Below are positions 7,998-17,375 of a stretch of 64,000 nucleotides of DNA, one piece after another. The notes beneath the pieces are model-generated. The model did no database searches, was not told where the DNA came from, and saw only the letters and a program-made list of their open reading frames with translations. Positions within the stretch are counted from its first letter, which is position 1; every line of letters begins with the position of its first letter. Made by a program: the position numbers and the translations under genes. Source of the DNA: Flavobacteriales bacterium (lineage in GTDB: Bacteria > Bacteroidota > Bacteroidia > Flavobacteriales_F > PHOS-HE28); contig JAGFIV010000060.1 of assembly GCA_024103275.1 (NCBI GenBank), forward strand, positions 1 to 64,000. Direction: 5' to 3'.

Positions 7998-9021
7998 GCG
8001 GGGAGCGGATTTTGCGAAGTTTCTCCTGAATGATAAGCAGCAGCACGGCCAAGAAGACCGTGGCGGCCGTGGTCATCGCCACCACCAGCCACCCGATCGG
8101 CCAGCTCTTGCGGTCGGCGGGATAGGCGGAATTCACGGTGAACTTGTGCGGCAGGTCGCTTTCCAGGTCGGCCTTGGCCTGCTCCAGTTTCATGCGCAGC
8201 ACGCTCAGGCGCCTGATCTCGTTGAACTGCCTGTCCTGCAAGCTCACGTACGCCCCGCCGTACTTGGCCAGGATGGCGAAGCGCCGCTCGAACTCGTTGA
8301 TCGCGCGCTGGTCGCCCTTCACGATGGCCGCCCCCAGGTATTCGTTGTACCGCTCCGCCTGGGAGTGGTAGTCCTGTACGCCCAGTGAGCGGAGCACCTC
8401 CAGGCTGTCGCCCAATTGCTGGATCTCCGCCGTCAGTGCATCCACGCTCTCCTGCACGATCCGGTATCCCTTCAATGCCCGCTCGTGGGCCATTTCATTC
8501 CACACGCTGTCCACCATCGCGCTCATGAAGTTGGCCATGTCGGCGGCCCGCTGGGGGTCTTCATCCTTCACCGTGATGTACACGCTGCCGAACCGCGTGT
8601 TCCCGAATTTCACGTGCTTCTCGAAGGCGTCGCGCAGCTCCGAATGCTTGTGCCTGCTCTCCGGCTTGATCCGGTATACCGCAGGCAGGTTGAACCGTGC
8701 CGCCGTGCGCTCGCGCACCTGGTCCGAGTGCAGCACCTGCAGCAGCTGCTCCACATCCTCCTCGTCACCCAGGGCGAGGATGTCGTCCCGCCCCGTGCTC
8801 TGCTCGCTCAACAGGGCCTTGGACACGCTGTTGGTGATGGCCGGGAAAAGGACCACCTCGCTTTTGTACAGGGAGGGTACCGCCACGGCGGCGATGATGC
8901 CGCCCAACAGCCCCACCGCCGCCATCCCCAGTACGAAGCGCCGTCGTTTCCACAGGATAAAGGCCGGCCCGAAGGCATCGTCTCCCTGCGGGGTGGTTTG
9001 TTCATTCATGCAGTCCGCCAC
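7990..9021 (-). CDS. Wzz-like polysaccharide chain-length determinant protein (first of pair)
   Basis: Up to 343 residues. It has the same design as its downstream neighbour: an N-terminal helix (FVLGMAAVGLLGGIIAAVAV), a long periplasmic helical region, then YPADRKSWPIGW and a C-terminal helix ending in basic residues. Internal phrases shared with the neighbour (for example FGSVYITVKDEDP versus FESVHIRVEDEDP) show that the two are paralogues. The second Met, at 9009 (MNEQTTPQ), is a reasonable alternative start. A candidate -7 box lies at 9034-9041. Confidence 0.82.
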   Translation of the reverse strand: MADCMNEQTTPQGDDAFGPAFILWKRRRFVLGMAAVGLLGGIIAAVAVPSLYKSEVVLFPAITNSVSKALLSEQSTGRDDILALGDEEDVEQLLQVLHSDQVRERTAARFNLPAVYRIKPESRHKHSELRDAFEKHVKFGNTRFGSVYITVKDEDPQRAADMANFMSAMVDSVWNEMAHERALKGYRIVQESVDALTAEIQQLGDSLEVLRSLGVQDYHSQAERYNEYLGAAIVKGDQRAINEFERRFAILAKYGGAYVSLQDRQFNEIRRLSVLRMKLEQAKADLESDLPHKFTVNSAYPADRKSWPIGWLVVAMTTAATVFLAVLLLIIQEKLRKIRSPHG

Positions 9022-9033
9022 GAAAAAGGACGG

Positions 9034-9041
9034 CTAAAGTA
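9034..9041 (-). promoter_or_regulatory. Candidate -7 box before the first wzz-like gene
   Basis: On the minus strand the bases read TACTTTAG, close to TAnnTTTG, 12 bp before the first possible start. It implies the wzz-wzz-ligase genes can be transcribed separately from the flippase. Confidence 0.4.
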
Positions 9042-9047
9042 ACCCGA

Positions 9048-10496
9048 TCACGCATCGCGACGCAGGCGGCCCAATGCACGGAGCTGGCCGAACGGAAGGA
9101 GCCCGGTGGCGGCCATGGCGGCCAACGACCCGGCGGCCATGAGCGCGGCCATGGCCGGGAACGGCGTCCCTGCATGCCGCAGCCACCAGGCCAGCCCCAG
9201 CAGGAGGATGACGTACGCGGCACCGCCCCGCAGGCCGCCCAGGGCAGTGCGCAACCGGTGGCGCCGCACGGCCACCACCATCTGGGCCAGCGCCATCGCC
9301 GACTGGGTGATCAGGCTCGCCAGGGCGGCGCCGTGGGCCTGGCTGCGCGGGATCAGCCACAGGTTCAACCCGATGTTGAGCACCATGCCGCCGGCCGCCA
9401 GGATGTTCAGGGCCCTTAGGTCGCCGGCGGCGGTGAGCAGCGTGCCGAAGATGTACGAAAGGCATACCCCCACGAAACACCAGGCCAGCAACGCGAAGGC
9501 CGGGGCCGACAGGTCCGTGTGCTCGTGGTAGCGCAGGTCCATGACCTCCTTGGCGCAAAAGCTGCCGAACACGGCCACGGCCAAGCTGCCCGCCAGCACC
9601 AGCCGCAGTGCCAGCCCTGTGAGCGGCGCCACGTCCTCCCCCTGCTTCAGCATGCGGCTGTACATCGGCAGCAGCAGGCCCGCCAGCAGGAAGCCCAGCA
9701 TGTTCAACGCCTCGAAGAAGCGGAAGCCCTGCGCGTAGATCCCCGCGTGCAGGTCGCCGTCGGGCAGCATCCGGTCCAGCATCACCGAGTCCGTGCGGTA
9801 GTAAAAGCTCATCAGCAGCACCAGCAGGGCATAGGGGAAGCTCTGCCGCAGCACGCTGAAGGTGAAGGCCGTATCCCAGCGCGGCCGCAGCCCGCCCGCA
9901 TGGCGCACCACCAGCGCCAAGGCCACCAGCGTCGTCGCGCCGTAGGCCGCCGTTTGCGCCCAGGCAAACCATTCGATGGGGAAGGGGCCCGCATGGTCCC
10001 GGCCCCACAGCAGCCAGGCACAGATGGCGATCAGCAGCACCCGGTCCAGCACCGACATCAGGCTGTCCTGGGCGAAGCGCTGCGAACCCGCGATGTTGCT
10101 CCGCAGGTACAGGATGGTGGCCACCAGCACCTGGTTGAGCACCAGGATGCCCAGCAGCCGCAGCTGGCCTCCCCGGTAGCCCAGCACCCAGGCCACGAGG
10201 AAGATGGCCACCGCGTACAGCATCGCCAGCAAGGTGCGCGCCCCCACGATCCCGCTCAGGTGCTTGCGCATCAAATGCGTGTGCTGCGCGATGTTGCGCG
10301 TGTTCCAGTTGGTGATGCCCAGGTCCAGCAGGATGTTCAGCAGGAAAGTGAGGCTCAGCAGCGCCGCGTAGCCCCCGTAGGCCGCCGTGCCCGCGCGCAC
10401 CTGCACCTCCGCATCGATGCCGAAGATGTAGAAGGGCTTCACCAGCAGGTTCAGCACCAGCACCAAGGCCAGGTTCAGGAGGAATTTGCGCTGCAT
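9048..10496 (-). CDS. Polysaccharide flippase (Wzx/MVF-like)
   Basis: 482 residues, almost entirely hydrophobic, with about 12-14 predicted transmembrane segments. It begins MQRKFLLNLALVLVLNLLVKPFYIFGID, typical of the polysaccharide transporter (PST/MATE-like) family found next to glycosyltransferases. It would flip lipid-linked glycans to the periplasm. It is divergent from the glycosyltransferase gene across a 139-bp gap and just upstream of the two chain-length genes and the ligase. The substrate is unknown. Confidence 0.85.
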   Translation of the reverse strand: MQRKFLLNLALVLVLNLLVKPFYIFGIDAEVQVRAGTAAYGGYAALLSLTFLLNILLDLGITNWNTRNIAQHTHLMRKHLSGIVGARTLLAMLYAVAIFLVAWVLGYRGGQLRLLGILVLNQVLVATILYLRSNIAGSQRFAQDSLMSVLDRVLLIAICAWLLWGRDHAGPFPIEWFAWAQTAAYGATTLVALALVVRHAGGLRPRWDTAFTFSVLRQSFPYALLVLLMSFYYRTDSVMLDRMLPDGDLHAGIYAQGFRFFEALNMLGFLLAGLLLPMYSRMLKQGEDVAPLTGLALRLVLAGSLAVAVFGSFCAKEVMDLRYHEHTDLSAPAFALLAWCFVGVCLSYIFGTLLTAAGDLRALNILAAGGMVLNIGLNLWLIPRSQAHGAALASLITQSAMALAQMVVAVRRHRLRTALGGLRGGAAYVILLLGLAWWLRHAGTPFPAMAALMAAGSLAAMAATGLLPFGQLRALGRLRRDA

Positions 10497-10635
10497 CGGC
10501 TTTCAGGGCGCAAGATCGGGAGACTTTGCCAGTCCGGGGGCCGGGAGGGCGGGAACCATTTTTCCGCCCGGCCCTGCACCTTGGCCCCGGCGGACGGGGC
10601 ATGAAGACTCCCGGACAATCCCGACTTTTACCCCC

Positions 10636-11775
10636 ATGCGTATCGCCGTGAACACCCGCCTGCTGCTGCCGGGCAAATTGGAGGGCATCGGCTGGTTCGC
10701 GCATGAAACGCTGCGCCGCATCACGGCCGCGCATCCCGAGCACCGGTTCATCTACTTCTTCGACAGGCCCTATGACGCGCGCTTCGTACATGGCCCCAAC
10801 GTGACGCCCGTGGTGCTGCCGCCGCCCACGCGCCATCCCATCCTGTACCGCATCTGGTTCAACCGGATGCTGCCGCGTGCCTTGCGCAAGCACCGGGCCG
10901 ATATCTTCCTTTCGCCCGACGGCTACCTCAGCCTGCGCACCCCCGTGCCCCAGGTGGCGGTGATCCACGACCTCAACTTCGAGCACTTCCCGGACGACCT
11001 GCCCCGCGCGTACAGCCGCTACTACCGCAGTTTCTTCCCGCGCTTCGCCCAAATGGCCGCGCGCATCGTCACCGTCTCCGAGTTCTCCAGGCAGGATATC
11101 ATCCGCACCTACGGGGTGCCCGGGGACAAGATTGATGTGGTATACAACGGCATCGGGGAGGCATTCGGGCCGCTGCCCGAGGCACGGCGCGGCGAGGCGC
11201 GGAAAAGGCACACGGGCGGCCGCCCCTACTTCGTCAGCGTGGGCTCGCTGCACCCCCGCAAGAACATCGCGCGCCTGCTGCAGGCCTTCGACCGCTTCGC
11301 GGAAGAACGGCCCGAGGCATGCCTGGTCATTGTGGGCGAATCCTTCTGGTGGGACGAACGCATGAAGGCGTCCTGGAAGGGCATGCGCCATGCGGAACGG
11401 GTAATCTTCACCGGCCGGCTGGGGCAGGAGGAACTGCACCAGGTGCTCGCTGATGCCTTGGCGCTGGCCTTCGTTTCCTATTTCGAGGGCTTCGGCATCC
11501 CCGTCGCGGAGGCCATGAAGTGCGGAGTGCCGGTGATCGCCGCCAACGCCACCAGCCTGCCGGAGGTGGCCGGCGATGCCGCCATCTATTGCGACCCTTT
11601 CGACGTGGGGAGCATCGCGGACGCCATGGCGCGCGCCTGGGATGATCCCGCCTTGCGGGAACGGCTTGCCGCCGCAGGATTGGCCCGGTCCGCCCGCTTC
11701 ACGTGGGAGCGCACGGCGGAAGGCCTTTGGGAGAGCGTGGGGAAAGTGGCGGGAAACCTGCAACCGGGGAATTGA
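10636..11775 (+). CDS. Glycosyltransferase family 4 type (GT-B fold)
   Basis: 379 residues from MRIAVNTRLLLPGKLEGIGW, whose GxGxx-like N-terminus is typical of GT4 mannosyl/glucosyltransferases. The donor site shows VGSLHPRKNIARLLQAF, FTGRLGQEELHQVLADA and the E-x7-E motif in EGFGIPVAEAM. It acts at the cytoplasmic side on a nucleotide-sugar donor. Context (flippase, chain-length proteins, ligase) places it in polysaccharide assembly. The upstream in-frame extension is ignored because it lacks any family similarity. rnhB starts 3 bp after its stop. Confidence 0.88.
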   Translation: MRIAVNTRLLLPGKLEGIGWFAHETLRRITAAHPEHRFIYFFDRPYDARFVHGPNVTPVVLPPPTRHPILYRIWFNRMLPRALRKHRADIFLSPDGYLSLRTPVPQVAVIHDLNFEHFPDDLPRAYSRYYRSFFPRFAQMAARIVTVSEFSRQDIIRTYGVPGDKIDVVYNGIGEAFGPLPEARRGEARKRHTGGRPYFVSVGSLHPRKNIARLLQAFDRFAEERPEACLVIVGESFWWDERMKASWKGMRHAERVIFTGRLGQEELHQVLADALALAFVSYFEGFGIPVAEAMKCGVPVIAANATSLPEVAGDAAIYCDPFDVGSIADAMARAWDDPALRERLAAAGLARSARFTWERTAEGLWESVGKVAGNLQPGN

Positions 11776-11778
11776 CCG

Positions 11779-12369
11779 ATGGCCCGGTTGGCGGCATTCC
11801 ACACCAAGGGCCTCTTGGAAGCCGGCTGTGACGAGGCCGGGCGCGGTTGCCTGGCCGGGCCGGTGGTGGCCGCGGCGGTGATCCTGCCCGAACGGGTGCG
11901 GCTGCCGGGGCTGGACGATTCCAAGAAGCTGACCCGGGCCGACCGGGAACGCCTGCGCACCCTGATCAAGAAGCACGCCTTGGCATGGGCCGTCGGCGGG
12001 GCTTCGGTGGCCGAGATCGATGAGCTGAACATCCTGCACGCCTCCTTCCTGGCCATGCACCGCGCCGTGGCAGCCCTGGCCTTGCGGCCGCAACTGCTGC
12101 TGGTGGACGGCAACCGCTTCGATGCCCACGAAGGCATCCCGCACCGGTGCATCATCGGCGGTGATGCCAAGTACCGGAGCATCGCCGCGGCATCCATCCT
12201 GGCCAAGACCCACCGCGACGACCTGATGGCCGCCCTCCACCGCGATGAACCCCGCTACGGCTGGGACGTGAATGCGGGCTACCCCACCGCCAAACACCGC
12301 GCCGCCATCGCCATCCACGGGCCCTCGGAACATCACCGGATGAGCTTCACCCTGCTGAGGGAGGCGTGA
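11779..12369 (+). CDS. rnhB: Ribonuclease HII
   Basis: 196 residues, normal for RNase HII. The metal-binding acidic residues sit in CDEAGRGCLAGPV (DEAGRG), LLLVDGNRF, and the segment GGDAKYRSIAAASILAKTHRD. The enzyme cuts RNA in RNA-DNA hybrids and starts removal of misincorporated ribonucleotides. It begins ATGGCCCGG 3 bp after the glycosyltransferase, probably in the same transcript although unrelated in function. Confidence 0.95.
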   Translation: MARLAAFHTKGLLEAGCDEAGRGCLAGPVVAAAVILPERVRLPGLDDSKKLTRADRERLRTLIKKHALAWAVGGASVAEIDELNILHASFLAMHRAVAALALRPQLLLVDGNRFDAHEGIPHRCIIGGDAKYRSIAAASILAKTHRDDLMAALHRDEPRYGWDVNAGYPTAKHRAAIAIHGPSEHHRMSFTLLREA

Positions 12370-12455
12370 GGCACCCGTGCTTCCACAAGCCGCTGTGCGA
12401 AAGGGCCGCGCCGCAGCCACGTTTCCTGCCCCGCCCGGGACCAATTTTGACCCCC

Positions 12456-15026
12456 ATGCGCCGCATCCTCACCGCGATCATCCTTACGGCCATCGTGGGC
12501 GGCACCGCCTGGTGGCTTTGGCATTGGCAGCAAGGACCGGAGAATCCCGCCGACCCTTGGGCCGCCGTGGCACCCGATGCCGTGGCCGTGCTGGAGGTGC
12601 CCGAGCCGTTCAAGGCGTGGGAACGCTTTACCGGGACCAGCCAATTCTGGGGCGAATTGGAAGCACTGCCCGCCTATGCCGCGCTGGACACGGTGATCAA
12701 GCGCCTGGGCAGGCCCCGGGCCGATGCCCGGCCGGGGGACGCACGGCCCCTGCTGATCACCTGGCGCATCAATGCGGACAACCGTGCGGTGCCCGTAGTG
12801 GCCATGGCCTGGCCCCGATCGGAGGACGCGCTGGAACGCCTGGGCACCGCGCTGGGCACCCGCCTGTCGCCGCAATTGTGGACCGGGGCGCGGCTCACCG
12901 CACGGCCGGACACGGCCTTGCCGGCCCTGGAACTCGCATGGTCCCATGGGATCCTGGTGGCAGGCACCGACGGCGGCCACGTGGATGAAGCTCGTGCCCT
13001 GATCGGTGCCGCGGCCAAGCCCGACCCGTTGTTCGCCAAGGCCAAGGCCAGCCTGAGCATGGGGGCCGATGCCCACTTGCTGGCCAGGGGCAGCATGGCC
13101 ACGCGCCTGCTGGCCCTGCCGGACCGGGGACTGCTGCCCACCGGCGCGGCCCTGTCGGGATGGTTGGCCATGGACATCCGGTTCAGGCCAGGGGCGGTGC
13201 TGATGAACGGGCTGCTGTTCCCCGAGGGAGGAAGCGCGCCCCTTTCGGCCATCCGCGGCCAGGGGGCGGCCAAGCTCGAGGTGGCCCGCGTCCTGCCGGC
13301 AACGGCCACGGACCTGATCGTGGTGCAGGTGGATGATCCGGCCGCCTACGTGCGGGCGCTGCACGGCTCATTGCCGGATGACCAGCTCTTCGGGGCCTAT
13401 GGCGCATGGGTGCGCGGCGGGGTGGGCGTGGCGCGCGGGGCCGGTCCGGAAGTGGAGCGATGGGCGGTGCTGGGCACCAGTGACCCGGCCGCCGCCTCCA
13501 CCGCCATCCGGATGCGTTGCCCGGATGGCGGATGCCCCACCACGGACTACCGGGGCATCCAGATCACGCGCCTGGCGGACCCCGGGGCGCTCGCGGATCT
13601 TTATGGCAAGGACTTCGCCGGGCTCGGCCAACCCCTGTGGGCCGTGCTGGGCGACCAGGTCGTCTTCGCCGACACACCGGCGGGCATGCGGGCCGCCATC
13701 GATGCATGGGTGGACCGCAACGCCCTCGCGCTCGATCCGCGCACCGGCGACTTCTTCGACCGCTTCGCCAGCGAGGCCGTGGTGACCGTGTGGGCCGACG
13801 TCCCCCGGTCATACCCCGACGGGACAGGCCCCTTGGGCGAGGCCCAGCGCACCATGGGCAGCGCCCTCCTGCAGTTGGCGCCCCGCCAGGACGGTGCCTT
13901 GATCGCCACCTTCTGCCTGCAACACGAACCGGGAAGCGAACAGACCGGGGGCGCCCTGTGGACGGCCGCCTTGCCCGCTCCGCTCGCGGCGCCGCCGATG
14001 CTGGTAAAGGACTACCTGAGCAAGACCCTGCAAGTCTTCACGCAGGACCGCGATGACCGCATCAGCCTGATCAGCTGCACCGGCAAGATCCTTTGGCAAC
14101 GGCAACTGGACGGGCCTTTGTTGGGCGAGGTGCGCCAGATCGACCGCTACAAGAACGGCAAGCTGCAACTGCTGTTCAACACCCGCGGCAGGGTGTACCT
14201 CATCGACCGCCTCGGCCGCGACGTGGAAGGCTTCCCCGTGGACATCAAGGCCGGGGCCGGCGCACCGCTGAACGTGTTCGACTACGAGGGCAACAAGGAT
14301 TACCGCATCCTGGTGCCGCTCGCCAACGGGCGCATCCTCAACCTGGGCCCTGTTGGCCGCCCCGTGCAAGGCTGGGAGCCCGAGGTGCTGGCCAGTCCGG
14401 CGGCGGTACCCGTGGACCACGTGCGCATCAAGGGCAGGGACTACCTGGTGGTGGTGCAGCGCAACGGCCAGGTGGCCGTGCTGGACCGCCGGGGCACCGC
14501 GCGCTACACGCCCAAACTGCGCATGCGCGGCATGCAAACCTTCCTGGACAGCCGCGACGCGATGGACATTGCGGACAGGCGGTTGATCTGGGCCGACAGC
14601 TCCGGGGCCGTGCTCAGCGGCACGCTCGGGGGCGAGGTGGACACCCTTTCACCGGCCACCAGCGGCAAGGTGGCGCTGTTCAGCCCCGGCCCCGAACAGA
14701 CCGATGCCATCCTGCGGACCACCGCCTCGGCCGTCCAAGGCGAATACAAGGGCAAGGTGCTCTTCCGCGCCAGCTTCCCCGATGCGCCGCAGGCCGTCGC
14801 CTTCGCCGTGCCCATGGGGGCCGAGGGGGACGACGTGGGACTGGTGCAGCCCGAACAGCAACAGGTGCGGCTCTACGACCCCGCCGGCAACATCCGGCCC
14901 GGCTTCCCTTTGAAAGGGGCGGTGCCCTTCCGCGTGGCGGACATCAACCTGGACGGCGTGCCGGAACTGGTGACCGCCGACCAGGACGGGGTGGTCACCG
15001 TGTACGCCCTTCCCGCCAGGCGTTGA
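12456..15026 (+). CDS. Large exported or membrane-anchored protein, DUF3352-like with propeller-type C-terminus
   Basis: 856 residues from MRRILTAIILTAIVGGTAWWL, an N-terminal hydrophobic anchor or signal. Residues about 25-530 resemble DUF3352-type proteins of Bacteroidota (VAPDAVAVLEVPEPFKAWE near the start). The remainder has repeated blade-like strands (ISLISCTGKILWQRQLDG, RVYLIDRLGRDVEGF, VAVLDRRGTARYTP) and ends with an FG-GAP-like VADINLDGVPELVTADQDG, so a beta-propeller is likely. No catalytic motif is visible and the function is unknown. It starts 86 bp after rnhB and is followed by fhs. Confidence 0.75.
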   Translation: MRRILTAIILTAIVGGTAWWLWHWQQGPENPADPWAAVAPDAVAVLEVPEPFKAWERFTGTSQFWGELEALPAYAALDTVIKRLGRPRADARPGDARPLLITWRINADNRAVPVVAMAWPRSEDALERLGTALGTRLSPQLWTGARLTARPDTALPALELAWSHGILVAGTDGGHVDEARALIGAAAKPDPLFAKAKASLSMGADAHLLARGSMATRLLALPDRGLLPTGAALSGWLAMDIRFRPGAVLMNGLLFPEGGSAPLSAIRGQGAAKLEVARVLPATATDLIVVQVDDPAAYVRALHGSLPDDQLFGAYGAWVRGGVGVARGAGPEVERWAVLGTSDPAAASTAIRMRCPDGGCPTTDYRGIQITRLADPGALADLYGKDFAGLGQPLWAVLGDQVVFADTPAGMRAAIDAWVDRNALALDPRTGDFFDRFASEAVVTVWADVPRSYPDGTGPLGEAQRTMGSALLQLAPRQDGALIATFCLQHEPGSEQTGGALWTAALPAPLAAPPMLVKDYLSKTLQVFTQDRDDRISLISCTGKILWQRQLDGPLLGEVRQIDRYKNGKLQLLFNTRGRVYLIDRLGRDVEGFPVDIKAGAGAPLNVFDYEGNKDYRILVPLANGRILNLGPVGRPVQGWEPEVLASPAAVPVDHVRIKGRDYLVVVQRNGQVAVLDRRGTARYTPKLRMRGMQTFLDSRDAMDIADRRLIWADSSGAVLSGTLGGEVDTLSPATSGKVALFSPGPEQTDAILRTTASAVQGEYKGKVLFRASFPDAPQAVAFAVPMGAEGDDVGLVQPEQQQVRLYDPAGNIRPGFPLKGAVPFRVADINLDGVPELVTADQDGVVTVYALPARR

Positions 15027-15048
15027 GCACCGGCCCGTGCGATCGCGG

Positions 15049-15056
15049 TACTTTCC
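15049..15056 (+). promoter_or_regulatory. Candidate -7 box for fhs
   Basis: TACTTTCC, close to TAnnTTTG, ends 27 bp before the fhs start. Confidence 0.35.
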
Positions 15057-15083
15057 GTTTCTTCGCGACCAGAAACAACGAAC

Positions 15084-16766
15084 ATGGCATTCCCCACAGA
15101 CCTCGAGATCGCGCAGCACGCCCGGATGCAGCCCATCACCGCCATCGGCGAAAAGCTGGGCATCCACGCCGACCGCATGGAGAACTACGGACGCTTCAAG
15201 GCCAAGCTCCCCCTGGACCTGATCGACGAGAAGAAGGTGAAGAAGGCCAAGCTGATCCTGATGACGGCCATTTCGCCCACCCCGGCGGGTGAAGGCAAGA
15301 CCACCACCAGCGTGGGCCTGTGCGACGGGCTGAACAAGATCGGCAAGAAGGCCATGGTGGTGCTGCGCGAACCCTCCGTGGGCCCCGTGTTCGGCATGAA
15401 GGGCGGTGCCGCCGGCGGGGGCTATGCCCAGGTGGTGCCCATGGAGGACATCAACCTGCACTTCACGGGTGACTTCGCGGCCATCGAGAAGGCCAACAAC
15501 CTGCTGGCCGCACTGATCGACAACAACTTGCAGAGCAAGACGCGCAACCTGCACATCGATCCCCGCACCATCGCCTGGAAACGGGTGATGGACATGAACG
15601 ACCGCTCGCTGCGCCATACCGTGATCGGCCTCGGGGGCACCGGCAACAGCATGCCCCGCGAGGATGGCTTCAACATCACCGCCGCCAGCGAGGTGATGGC
15701 CATCCTCTGCCTGGCCACCGGCTTCGAAGACCTCAAGAAGCGGCTGGGCAACATCTTCGTGGGCAACTCGCGCAACCCCGACCGCAAGTATGTCTACGCC
15801 CGCGACCTCAACGCGCAAGGGGCCATGGCCCTGCTGCTGAAGGATGCCATCAAGCCCAACCTGGTGCAAACCCTGGAGGGCAACCCGGCCATCCTGCACG
15901 GTGGTCCCTTCGCCAACATCGCCCAGGGCGTGAACAGCATCCTGGGCACCAAGATGGGCCTGAGCCTGGCCGACTACGTGGTCACCGAGGCCGGCTTCGG
16001 CGCCGACCTGGGCGCGGAGAAGTTCTACGACATCAAGTGCCGGGCGGCCGGCATCGAGCCGCACGCGGCCGTGATCGTGGCCACCATCCGCGCCTTGCGC
16101 TACCAGGGCGGCGCCACGGTGAAGGAACTCAACGAGGCCTCGGTGGAGCGCGTCACCCGCGGGTTGGCCAACCTGGAGCGGCACATCGAGAACACGGCCA
16201 AGTTCGGCGTGAAGGCCGTGGTGGCCATCAACCATTTCCCCACCGATACCGAGGCGGAGATCAAGGTGGTGCAGGACTTCTGCCGCAACATGGGGGTGGA
16301 AGCCGTGCTGGCCAAGGGATTTGCCAATGGCGGCAGCGGCATGACCGACCTGGCCGAGGCCGTGGTGCGCGTGGTGGAGCAGGGCGCGTCGAGGTTCAAG
16401 CTGCTGTATGAACTGGAACAGCCCATCGAGAAGAAGGTGGAGATCATCGCCAAGGAGATCTACCGTGCCCGCAGCGTGACATACAGCGGCACGGCCAAGT
16501 CGGCGCTGCACCGCATACACAACCTCGGCCTGGACCACCTGCCGGTGTGCATCGCCAAGACCCAGTACAGCTTCAGCGACGACCCCACCCAGCTCGGTGC
16601 TGCAAAGGATTTCGAGATCACCGTGAACGATATCGAGATCGCGGCCGGGGCCGGTTTCGTGGTGCCCATCCTGGGCAAGATGATGCGCATGCCCGGCCTG
16701 CCGGAGACCCCAGCGGCGGAAGGCATGGACATCGATGCCAACGGCGTGATCACCGGGCTGAGCTGA
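15084..16766 (+). CDS. fhs: Formate--tetrahydrofolate ligase
   Basis: 560 residues, the family's usual length. The nucleotide-binding loop is TPAGEGKTTTSVGL, and GPVFGMKGGAAGGGYAQVVPM plus EAGFGADLGAEKF are typical family blocks. It makes 10-formyl-tetrahydrofolate from formate, THF and ATP in the cytoplasm, feeding purine and formyl-Met synthesis. No Wood-Ljungdahl genes are nearby, so a general one-carbon role is the simplest reading. The gene is monocistronic in appearance, followed by a 609-bp gap. Confidence 0.96.
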   Translation: MAFPTDLEIAQHARMQPITAIGEKLGIHADRMENYGRFKAKLPLDLIDEKKVKKAKLILMTAISPTPAGEGKTTTSVGLCDGLNKIGKKAMVVLREPSVGPVFGMKGGAAGGGYAQVVPMEDINLHFTGDFAAIEKANNLLAALIDNNLQSKTRNLHIDPRTIAWKRVMDMNDRSLRHTVIGLGGTGNSMPREDGFNITAASEVMAILCLATGFEDLKKRLGNIFVGNSRNPDRKYVYARDLNAQGAMALLLKDAIKPNLVQTLEGNPAILHGGPFANIAQGVNSILGTKMGLSLADYVVTEAGFGADLGAEKFYDIKCRAAGIEPHAAVIVATIRALRYQGGATVKELNEASVERVTRGLANLERHIENTAKFGVKAVVAINHFPTDTEAEIKVVQDFCRNMGVEAVLAKGFANGGSGMTDLAEAVVRVVEQGASRFKLLYELEQPIEKKVEIIAKEIYRARSVTYSGTAKSALHRIHNLGLDHLPVCIAKTQYSFSDDPTQLGAAKDFEITVNDIEIAAGAGFVVPILGKMMRMPGLPETPAAEGMDIDANGVITGLS

Positions 16767-16771
16767 GGAAA

Positions 16772-16788
16772 CCCGCGTGAAACGCGGG
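16772..16788 (+). terminator. Small GC hairpin after fhs
   Basis: CCCGCG-TGAAA-CGCGGG forms a 6-bp stem with a 5-nt loop, 5 bp after the fhs stop. There is no clear T-run, so it may only be a weak terminator. Confidence 0.5.
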
Positions 16789-16818
16789 CGGATAAACCTA
16801 AATGATATCAGGACTGGT

Positions 16819-16890
16819 AGCCGGGTTGAGGCCCGATGGATATGCGACCGAGGGATTTCGCAATAGCGTCCATCGGGCCTCAACCCGGCT
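16819..16890. repeat. Perfect 22-bp inverted repeat
   Basis: Arms at 16819-16840 and 16869-16890 are exact reverse complements separated by 28 bp. The arm begins AGCCGGGTTGAGG. It would form a very stable hairpin. The right arm runs straight into the first copy of the 38-bp direct repeat. Confidence 0.9.
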
Positions 16891-17000
16891 TTCAGGTCAA
16901 GATCTTTGACGTGCTGTGACACCGCCGACGACGCGCACGCCGAGGACGACCTCGTTGTGAAAGGCTTTCAGGTCAAGATCTTTGACGTGCTGTGACACCG
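16887..17000. repeat. 38-bp direct repeat, two exact copies 76 bp apart
   Basis: Copies at 16887-16924 and 16963-17000 are identical and separated by a 38-bp unrelated sequence (16925-16962). Each contains GTCAAGATCTTTGAC, which is nearly self-complementary. Only two copies exist and no cas gene is near, so it is not called CRISPR. Confidence 0.9.
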
Positions 17001-17340
17001 TGGGGTGTGCTCGAAAGGGACAAAAATAGATTCCCGGGCCAAAACGGCGAGGGCGCTGTTTGTCGCATGCGAAGAGCGCGTTCTTTGTCCGCCATCCGGA
17101 CGTGGCTTGGACCAGCTACAGACCTGGCTCCTGAAATGGAAATTCGTGCTGAGGAATCGCCTATCCGTTTGCTGTTCGGCTGCAACGGTATCCTTGGCAG
17201 GCCAAGGTCCAGTCCCTCAGTACGATCCATCCATTTGCCGGATGGTGGAGGCTGTCCGTCCTTGCAAGGAAAATGACCTGCCGGGCCTCGGGGGCGCCCT
17301 AAAGTTTTTCAGGAACGGTCATTCCGGGCCCCCAATGATC
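17001..17340. other. Intergenic stretch without a supported gene
   Basis: Rest of the 609-bp gap after fhs. Short open frames occur on both strands but none shows family-like sequence or a convincing start. Base composition looks less GC-rich than the flanking genes. I see no tRNA or known riboswitch in it. Confidence 0.5.
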
Positions 17341-17348
17341 TACCTTCA
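17341..17348 (+). promoter_or_regulatory. Candidate -7 box for the small HTH gene
   Basis: TACCTTCA fits TAnnTTYG except for the last base, and lies 27 bp before the start codon at 17376. Confidence 0.45.
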
Positions 17349-17375
17349 AGGCGTCCAACCAATATCCATCCTGCC

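Noticed and set aside
9034-12444. 1136-codon open frame on the minus strand
   Set aside because: It runs antisense to the glycosyltransferase and rnhB genes and through the flippase gene in another frame; it has low-complexity composition typical of high-GC shadow frames.
12366-12455. Upstream start for the DUF3352-like gene
   Set aside because: It overlaps the rnhB stop and adds 30 residues before the real hydrophobic N-terminus at 12456.
14649-16922. 757-codon minus-strand frame opposite fhs
   Set aside because: Antisense shadow of fhs and the gene before it; begins inside the inverted and direct repeats.
16887-17000. Two 38-bp repeats with a 38-bp spacer as a mini CRISPR
   Set aside because: Only two copies, no cas genes, no leader-like sequence, and the flank is an inverted repeat.
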